32,280 nucleotides of DNA, from the NCBI GenBank assembly GCA_947481595.1, contig CANKHC010000012.1, positions 1 to 32,280 of the forward strand, in the 5' to 3' direction. This DNA is from Fidelibacterota bacterium. GTDB taxonomy: Bacteria; Pseudomonadota; Alphaproteobacteria; Rhodospirillales; Rhodospirillaceae. A program made the position numbers and the translations under genes. How positions within the stretch are numbered: position 1 is the first letter of the stretch; each line of letters starts with the position of its first letter. A model generated the notes under the pieces. That model saw nothing but the letters and a program-made list of their open reading frames with translations. It did not search any database and was not told the origin of the DNA. This document shows, one piece after another, positions 26,406 to 32,280 of the stretch.

Positions 26406-27644
26406 ATGCAGTGCCGCAGTTGCGCCCGGCAGATGACCGCGACCGTCCTTGATCTAGGCACGGCGCCGCCTTCCAACGCCTATTTGACGGCGGCGGACCT
26501 GCACAAAACAGAAGCCTGGCTGCCGCTGCGGATTGGCGTTTGTGAAAACTGCTGGCTGGTGCAGACCGAAGACGTCGTCGCCGCCGATGTGTTGTTCGAC
26601 AAGGATTATGCCTACTTCAGCTCGACCTCGAGCACCTGGCTGTCTCACGCGAAATCCTACGTCGATGCGATGGTGGCGCGCTTTGGATTGAACGGCGCGA
26701 GTCTGGTGCTGGAGGTGGCCGCCAACGACGGCTACTTGCTGCAATACGTTCAGGAGCGCCGGATTCCCAATTACGGAATCGAACCGACGCTGAGCACTGC
26801 GACGGCGGCGCGGGCCAAGGGGCTCGACATCATCACCGCGTTTTTTGGGCAGACATTGGCTGCTGAACTGTGCAGCAAAGGGCGGCAGGTTGATCTGCTG
26901 ACCGCCAACAACGTTTTCGCCCACGTCCCGGATGTGAATGACTTTGCCGCCGGGATTGCGACGGTCCTTAAGCCGACCGGTGTCGCGACCATCGAGGTGG
27001 CACACATCCTATCTCTGATCCGCGAGAACCAGTTCGATACCATCTATCATGAACACTATTCCTATTGGTCCCTGGCAGCGGCGGAGCATCTGCTGGCGCG
27101 CCATGGGCTGCGCGTATTCGATGTGGAATTGCTGCCGACGCATGGGGGCAGCTTGAGGCTTTTCCTGCAGCGCGCGGATACGGGCTCGCAGCGCGATGGG
27201 GCGGGCCTGACATCCGTGCGCAGCCTGGAAGCCGCTGCCGGACTTCAGAGCCGTGCGGCTTACGAGGGCTTGCAAACAAGAGCAAATGCCGCGCGCGACG
27301 GGTTGGTGCGATTCCTGACCGAGGTGAAGTCGCGGAAACAAAGCATTTGTGCCTACGGGGCGGCGGCCAAGGGCAACACTCTCCTCAATTTCGCGCGCGC
27401 GGGTCCTGACCTGTTGCCGTGGGTGGCCGATGCCAGTCCCTCCAAACAGGGCAAATACCTGCCCGGCAGCCGGATTCCCGTGCTGCACCCCGAGCGGATC
27501 GCCAGCGAGCGCCCGGGTTGGATTTTTATTTTGCCGTGGAACATCAAAAACGAGATCATGCAGCAACTGCGCTTCACATCGGCCTGGAAGGCGAAGTTCG
27601 CCGTCGCCATCCCTGCCCTGCAAACCTTTGACCCAACCGCATGA
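26406..27644 (+). CDS. class I SAM methyltransferase, NDP-deoxyhexose C-methyltransferase type (TylCIII/NovU-like)
   Basis: CRSC...CENCWLVQ zinc-binding motifs; VLEVAANDGYLLQY; DTIYHEHYSYWSL; C-terminal SICAYGAAAKGNTLLNFA...DASPSKQGKYLPGSRIPV. Confidence 0.88.
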   Translation: MQCRSCARQMTATVLDLGTAPPSNAYLTAADLHKTEAWLPLRIGVCENCWLVQTEDVVAADVLFDKDYAYFSSTSSTWLSHAKSYVDAMVARFGLNGASLVLEVAANDGYLLQYVQERRIPNYGIEPTLSTATAARAKGLDIITAFFGQTLAAELCSKGRQVDLLTANNVFAHVPDVNDFAAGIATVLKPTGVATIEVAHILSLIRENQFDTIYHEHYSYWSLAAAEHLLARHGLRVFDVELLPTHGGSLRLFLQRADTGSQRDGAGLTSVRSLEAAAGLQSRAAYEGLQTRANAARDGLVRFLTEVKSRKQSICAYGAAAKGNTLLNFARAGPDLLPWVADASPSKQGKYLPGSRIPVLHPERIASERPGWIFILPWNIKNEIMQQLRFTSAWKAKFAVAIPALQTFDPTA

Positions 27645-27653
27645 CGTTTTGAA

Positions 27654-28763
27654 ATGACCCTGACGAAGATCAGCTATACGCGGCCTTCGATCACGGAACT
27701 CGAAGTGAGCTATGCCACCGAGGCCGTACGCACCGGCTGGGGGCCGAAGTGCTACGACTACATCTACCGGTTTGAAGGCGCGTTCCGGGAGTTCACCAGC
27801 ACCCAGTATGCCGCGGCGACCTCGAGCTGTACGGGTGCACTGCATCTGGGTCTGGCTGCGCTGGGCATCGGCGCAGGTGACGAGGTCATCATCGCCGACG
27901 TCAACTGGATCGCCTCGGTCGCACCTGTTGTGCATCTGGGGGCCACGCCGGTCTTTGTCGATATCCTGCCGGATACCTGGTGCCTCGACCCGGCGCGCGT
28001 CGAAGCCGCGATCACGCCGCGCACCAAAGCGGTGATCGCCGTGCATCTTTACGGCAATGTCTGTGATCTGGACCGCTTGGCGGACATCTGCCGGCGCCAC
28101 AACCTCATCCTCATCGAAGACGCCGCCGAGGCAATTGGGTCGCAGTGGCGCGGCAAGCAGGTCGGCAGCGTCGGGCGTTTTGCGACGTTTTCCTTTCACG
28201 GCACCAAGACCGTCACCACGGGCGAAGGCGGCATGCTGGTGACCAATGACCAGGCGCTGCATTCCATGGTCCAGGCGCTGAACAACCACGGCCGCCTGCC
28301 CGGCCAGAATAAGCAGTTCTTTCCGGAAGTCGTCGGCTACAAGTACCGGCTTTCCAACGTGCAAGCGGCCATCGGCTGCGCCCAAATGGAGCGCCGCGCG
28401 GAGTTGATCGCCGGCAAACGGCGGGTGTTTCAGTTTTATGCCGAGGCCCTGAAAGGCCTGCGCCACATCGCCCTGAACCCGGAGCCTCCCGGAACCGTGA
28501 ACGGCTATTGGATGCCGAGTGCCGTATTCTCAAAGGAGTCCGGCGTGACGCAGGAGCAGATGCTGAAAGCCTTTGTCGCGGCGGGCATCGATGCGCGGGT
28601 GTTCTTTTGTCCTTTGAGCTCGTTGCCGATGTTCAAGGCCAAGCCGGAGAACCGCGTGAGCTATGACCTGCCGATGCGCGCGATCAATTTGCCGAGCTAT
28701 TCCGAGATGACCGAGGCCGACCAGCTGCGCGTCGTCGGCGTCCTGAAACAGCTTCATCCTTAG
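27654..28763 (+). CDS. DegT/DnrJ/EryC1/StrS family aminotransferase
   Basis: AATSSCTGALHLGLAALGIGAGDEVIIADVNWIAS...LIEDAAEAIGSQWRGKQVGSVGRFATFSFHGTKTVTTGEGGMLVTND; catalytic Lys retained in HGTKT. Confidence 0.93.
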   Translation: MTLTKISYTRPSITELEVSYATEAVRTGWGPKCYDYIYRFEGAFREFTSTQYAAATSSCTGALHLGLAALGIGAGDEVIIADVNWIASVAPVVHLGATPVFVDILPDTWCLDPARVEAAITPRTKAVIAVHLYGNVCDLDRLADICRRHNLILIEDAAEAIGSQWRGKQVGSVGRFATFSFHGTKTVTTGEGGMLVTNDQALHSMVQALNNHGRLPGQNKQFFPEVVGYKYRLSNVQAAIGCAQMERRAELIAGKRRVFQFYAEALKGLRHIALNPEPPGTVNGYWMPSAVFSKESGVTQEQMLKAFVAAGIDARVFFCPLSSLPMFKAKPENRVSYDLPMRAINLPSYSEMTEADQLRVVGVLKQLHP

Positions 28764-28773
28764 GGAGATCCCC

Positions 28774-29355
28774 ATGACGGAAACGCAGAATTTGGGCCGG
28801 CGCCGCCTTTTGCAGCGGCTGACGGGCGGGATGGCGGCGGTCGCTGCCTGGGCGGCGGGTGCGCAATCCGCCAAAGCCGCCGAGGGACCGCCGGCCGGTG
28901 GCGCGCTGGGTGCGGCCGGGACGTCGTTCGCCCTGCTGGCGACGTTCGTCACGAATCTCGAACGCTCGGTGAAGTTCTATCAGGCGCTGGGTTTCGACGC
29001 CGGCAATGTGACGAAATTACCCGTGGGTGAAGCCGGCAGCCCGCGCGCGCTGACGCTGTATCAGACCAAGGGCAAGATTTCGAGCATCAGCCTGAAGAAG
29101 GACGGCATGACTCTGGAACTGCTGTGCATCGAAGACCAGGACGTTCCGCCGAAGCGCACCGCGCGCGCACAGGGGCTCAGCCACATCTCGCTCAGGGTCG
29201 ATAGCGTGAGCCGCGTCGCCGGGGTCATCAAAGCCAACGGCGGGACCGTGCGCGACGATACGAAGATCACCGCAGGCCCTGCGGGCAAGGAAATCAACAT
29301 CGTGCTGGCCACCGATCCTGATGGCAGTGGCTTGGCCTTGCTGGGGCCGGCGTAA
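28774..29355 (+). CDS. VOC (glyoxalase/bleomycin resistance) family protein with N-terminal twin-arginine-like signal
   Basis: GRRRLLQRLTGGMAAVAAWAAGAQSAKAAEG leader, then FALLATFVTNLERSVKFYQALGFDAGN...GLSHISLRVDSVSRVAGVIKANGGTV. Confidence 0.8.
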   Translation: MTETQNLGRRRLLQRLTGGMAAVAAWAAGAQSAKAAEGPPAGGALGAAGTSFALLATFVTNLERSVKFYQALGFDAGNVTKLPVGEAGSPRALTLYQTKGKISSISLKKDGMTLELLCIEDQDVPPKRTARAQGLSHISLRVDSVSRVAGVIKANGGTVRDDTKITAGPAGKEINIVLATDPDGSGLALLGPA

Positions 29356-29377
29356 GAGAAAACGACCCCTCCCTAAC

Positions 29378-29397
29378 CCTCCCCTTTCAGGGGGAGG
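29378..29397. repeat. C-rich/G-rich intergenic palindrome (REP-like)
   Basis: CCTCCCC (29378-29384) tttcag GGGGAGG (29391-29397), preceded by CCCCTCCCTAACC. Resembles a palindrome common between genes in GC-rich alphaproteobacteria. Confidence 0.45.
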
Positions 29398-29410
29398 AAT
29401 AAAACCAAAC

Positions 29411-29439
29411 AAAAAGGGCGGTCCTTGCGGACCGCCCTT
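29411..29439 (-). terminator. Rho-independent terminator for the minus-strand gene 29463-30581
   Basis: AAGGGCGGTCC (29414-29424) ttgc GGACCGCCCTT (29429-29439), 11-bp perfect stem. Minus-strand tail CCGCCCTTTTTGTTTGGTTTTA is T-rich. Confidence 0.88.
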
Positions 29440-29462
29440 CTGCATTTCAGTGTCAGCCGAGA

Positions 29463-30581
29463 TTAGCGGCTGGCCGTCTTCTTGCCTTTGGGGCCGGTCA
29501 TGGACACGGCGAAGGCCGGAACAGCATCGACGAAGTAGGCGTTCGAGATGTCGCGGTTCTCGCCGGTCTTCGGATCCGGGTTGGCATCGGCCGAGCGGCG
29601 CAGGTTCCAATAAACGCCGACCCAGTCGGAGCCCATGTTGGCCTGGTTGCCGCTGGAGAGCGTATCTTTCCACGGCTGGTAGCCGCCGATGACGCCACGG
29701 AGCGAGCCGTCCGGCTTGAATTCGAAGCGGACCTGGGCCTTGTCCAGCTGGACCTTCGGATAGGCCATTTCCTCGCCGAAGACGGCCAGGATGTAGCCGG
29801 GCGACTTCAGGGTGACCATGCCGTTCTTGATCTGACCGGCCAGCTCGTGGTGGTTGCGCGGGTCGGTGTTGACGCGGAAGGTCATGTCGCGCAGCACGTT
29901 CGACTGTGCATCGCGCTCGACGTGCTCAACGGCGACGTCGAAGGTGACGGTGACATCGCCGTCCTTGCTGAGGTCTTCACCGGTGAGAGTGATCAGCCAA
30001 GCGGGCATGCCGCCCTTGATAACTTCCCAAGCCGACAGATAGGCGCCGGGGGTGATCTTGTCGTCGCCGCGGAACACGGTCTGGCAGCCGGTGGCGCGGA
30101 AGAATTGGTTATCGACGCCCTTGACCTTGGTGAACGGGTCTTCGAAGCCGGTGGGCTGATCGGCGCCTTTGCCGTCGAGGTCGAAGCCGACCGCCGTCGG
30201 GCCGTCGATCATGTGCAGGCCGGGATCGATCGCCGAGGCCGGGTTGACCCAGGCATTGACCTGCTTGCCGTTGACCTTGCCGCGGAAGATGACCGCGCGC
30301 GCCCACGGGGTGTTGTAGCCGCCGAACATCGTGGTGTCGTCGACGGTGGTCTTGAGGTGCGCCACTTGGTCCTTGCTGTAACCAGCGGCCAGAAGGTCGA
30401 GTTCGTATTGCTCACCGACCGGGATGTTGACGCCCTTCGAGCAGTCGCCGTCCTTGTTGTAGGAGGCCGGAGCAAACATGCTCACGACATAGCTGCGCGA
30501 CTCAGCGAAGGCCGGCGCGGATACGGCGACCAAGGCGGTGGCCGAGAAAAGACTTCCAATCAGGCGGCTGCGGATTTTCAT
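29463..30581 (-). CDS. uncharacterised secreted protein
   Basis: ATG at 30581 with GGGAG RBS; MKIRSRLIGSLFSATALVAVSAPAFAESRSYVVSMFAPASYNKDGDCSKGVNIPVGEQYELDLLAAG. Followed by a strong terminator. Confidence 0.85.
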   Translation of the reverse strand: MKIRSRLIGSLFSATALVAVSAPAFAESRSYVVSMFAPASYNKDGDCSKGVNIPVGEQYELDLLAAGYSKDQVAHLKTTVDDTTMFGGYNTPWARAVIFRGKVNGKQVNAWVNPASAIDPGLHMIDGPTAVGFDLDGKGADQPTGFEDPFTKVKGVDNQFFRATGCQTVFRGDDKITPGAYLSAWEVIKGGMPAWLITLTGEDLSKDGDVTVTFDVAVEHVERDAQSNVLRDMTFRVNTDPRNHHELAGQIKNGMVTLKSPGYILAVFGEEMAYPKVQLDKAQVRFEFKPDGSLRGVIGGYQPWKDTLSSGNQANMGSDWVGVYWNLRRSADANPDPKTGENRDISNAYFVDAVPAFAVSMTGPKGKKTASR

Positions 30582-30775
30582 GACGTCTCCCAAGATAAAA
30601 GCATCGCCCCAAAGCTATATCCCCTGGGGGCCCGTATATATAGACGCAGATCTTCCTCATATCTACCGGCGCTGGGGGAGGATTTTCAACATCCTCATCG
30701 TGGGGGCGGGCGGCGTCCCTTGCCCTTACATTTCACATAACCCGTTGATATAAATATGTAAATACTCGGGATTGT

Positions 30776-30801
30776 TTTCCGCGATGCGATGCTCGCGGAA
30801 A
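30776..30801. repeat. inverted repeat in the divergent intergenic region
   Basis: TTTCCGCGA (30776-30784) and TCGCGGAAA (30793-30801), perfect 9-bp arms, 8-nt loop. Confidence 0.6.
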
Positions 30802-30870
30802 TATGACATCCTTTCGGGCAGCAGGAGGCGTAGCATCCCCTTGTACAACGGCCATTAGGGGGGACTTTCC

Positions 30871-32280
30871 ATGCCACGGATTGCTTCGCGCGCGCTTGCC
30901 ATTGGTTTTTCACTGAGCTTGGCCTCCAGCGTGGGCACAGCCCTCGCCCAGCCCGCGCCACAGGCGCCACCGCCCAATCCCAACATTGTCCGCCCCGGCG
31001 AGTTCGTGATTGATCCGCCGACGCTGGAGAACCTCGGTTTCGAATGGTTCATCGAAGGCGATGCCAATCGCAATTCCGTGGTGGAAGTCTCCTATCGCAA
31101 GCAGGGAGCGAAGGATTGGAAAGCCGGCTTGCCGATGCTGCGCGCCGGCGGCGAGCGCATCACCAATTCCGACCAGTTGGACGTGATCGTGCCGCCGATG
31201 TTCGCCGGCAGCATTCTCGACCTGGAGCCGGACACCGCCTATGAGACGCGCTTCACGATGAAGGACCCTGATGGGCTCAACGCTGAGACCAGGACCATGA
31301 CCGTGCGCACTCGCCCCGAACCGATGCCGTATCCGGGCGGGCGCGTGTTCCACGTCTATCCGCACGGGTTCAAAGGCGCGAAGCTGGAGCCTTCGTTCGA
31401 AGGCCTAATGTGCGCCTATAACTTCACCTGCGCCGGCACCGACTGGGCGACCGCAGGCCGCCCGCGGGTACGCGCAGGCGACACCATCCTCGTGCATGCC
31501 GGCCTCTACAAGTACAACCGGCTTGAGTACACCAACAACCCGGCCGTCAACCGGACCGTGCCGCAGGACGGCACCTATTACCTGACCGCCGACGGCACGG
31601 CGGAGATGCCGATCGCGATCAAGGCCGCCGGCGACGGCGAAGTGATCTTCGACGGCGCGATGAACGGCGTGCTCTTCAACGTGCAGGCCGCCGACTACAA
31701 TTACTTCGAAGGCATCACTTTCCGTAACTCCGACGTCGCCATCCTGGCCGGCATCCAGTTTATCGCCGGATCCAAAGGCCTGACGGTCAAGCGTTCCAAG
31801 TTCGAGAACGTCGGCGAAGGGGTTTGGACCAACTACTCCGGTTCGAGCAACTTCTACATCGCGGACAACTATTTCTACGGCCGCAACGATCCCAAACACA
31901 TGATCGGATGGTTCCAGCCCGACCTCTGGAGCCGCTTTGATAAAGTCGACGGTCAGGTCTTCCCGCCGGTGATGGGCTCATACGTGGCGGTAAAGGTTTA
32001 TGGGCCGGGCCACGTGATCGCCTATAACCACGTCGAGAACTTCCACGACGGCATCGACATCGAGACTTATGGTAACCCTGACGGCTCGGTAGCCGGCGCG
32101 GCGGGCCAGGTCGCGGGCGCGAAATATCCGACGCAGGAATATTGGGACCGCCGTCCGGTCGCCATCGACTTCCTCAATAACTACATCAGCGCCAGTCACG
32201 ACAACCCGATCGAAGCCGACGGCGGGATGCACAACATTCGTATTATGAGAAATATGCTGATCAACCATCCGTCGCATGCG
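30871..32280 (+). CDS. secreted right-handed parallel beta-helix protein, C-terminus beyond window
   Basis: ATG at 30871 (GGGGGGA RBS): MPRIASRALAIGFSLSLASSVGTALAQPAPQ...; repeated coils such as AIKAAGDGEVIFDGAMNGVLFNVQAADYNYFEGITFRNSDVAILAGIQFIAGSKGLTVKRSKFENVGEGVW. Open to the window end; missing from the supplied ORF track. Confidence 0.8.
   Translation, partial: MPRIASRALAIGFSLSLASSVGTALAQPAPQAPPPNPNIVRPGEFVIDPPTLENLGFEWFIEGDANRNSVVEVSYRKQGAKDWKAGLPMLRAGGERITNSDQLDVIVPPMFAGSILDLEPDTAYETRFTMKDPDGLNAETRTMTVRTRPEPMPYPGGRVFHVYPHGFKGAKLEPSFEGLMCAYNFTCAGTDWATAGRPRVRAGDTILVHAGLYKYNRLEYTNNPAVNRTVPQDGTYYLTADGTAEMPIAIKAAGDGEVIFDGAMNGVLFNVQAADYNYFEGITFRNSDVAILAGIQFIAGSKGLTVKRSKFENVGEGVWTNYSGSSNFYIADNYFYGRNDPKHMIGWFQPDLWSRFDKVDGQVFPPVMGSYVAVKVYGPGHVIAYNHVENFHDGIDIETYGNPDGSVAGAAGQVAGAKYPTQEYWDRRPVAIDFLNNYISASHDNPIEADGGMHNIRIMRNMLINHPSHA

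Noticed and set aside
27009-28466. 485-aa minus-strand ORF
   Set aside because: Antisense shadow of the C-methyltransferase and aminotransferase genes.
27654-28763. Possible RfbH/ColD-type 3-dehydrase in place of an aminotransferase
   Set aside because: The PLP-binding Lys is present (SFHGTKTVTTGEGG) where the dehydrases carry His.
29518-29543. Exact GGAAC-N17-CGTT on the plus strand
   Set aside because: Inside and antisense to the secreted-protein CDS, with no downstream plus-strand gene; treated as a chance match. It shows the motif alone is not sufficient evidence.

Overview
This is a GC-rich, alphaproteobacterial-type chromosomal window. It has no RNA genes, CRISPR arrays or transposases that I can recognise. 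The left half (1-18.5 kb) holds three TonB-dependent receptors (two of them paralogous), a tannase/feruloyl-esterase-family protein, an AhpD/carboxymuconolactone-decarboxylase-like protein, a class III CoA-transferase, a nitroreductase, an SDR, a 2-keto-4-pentenoate-hydratase-like protein and an Lrp/AsnC regulator. A stress/DNA-repair segment encodes an isoaspartyl peptidase, Ku and several small proteins. The right half (18.5-28.8 kb) is a glycan/nucleotide-sugar cluster. It encodes rfbF, rfbG, a C-methyltransferase, a DegT-type aminotransferase, a PurN-like formyltransferase, WbqC, a CmcI-like protein, two further methyltransferases, a PhyH protein and a GT2. The window ends with two divergent secreted proteins, one a beta-helix protein that runs off the edge. 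Main findings: (1) GGAAC-N16/17-CGTT motifs, matching the alphaproteobacterial EcfG general-stress promoter consensus, lie directly upstream of iaaA, ku and a 64-aa small protein, and a near-consensus copy sits back-to-back with the iaaA one; (2) an ECF/EcfG-like sigma factor gene in the same window is split by one in-frame TAG where the family normally has a Glu codon; (3) the CDP-sugar cluster predicts a C-methyl-branched, 4-amino, possibly N-formylated deoxysugar. All calls come from reading the sequence; no database searches were run.
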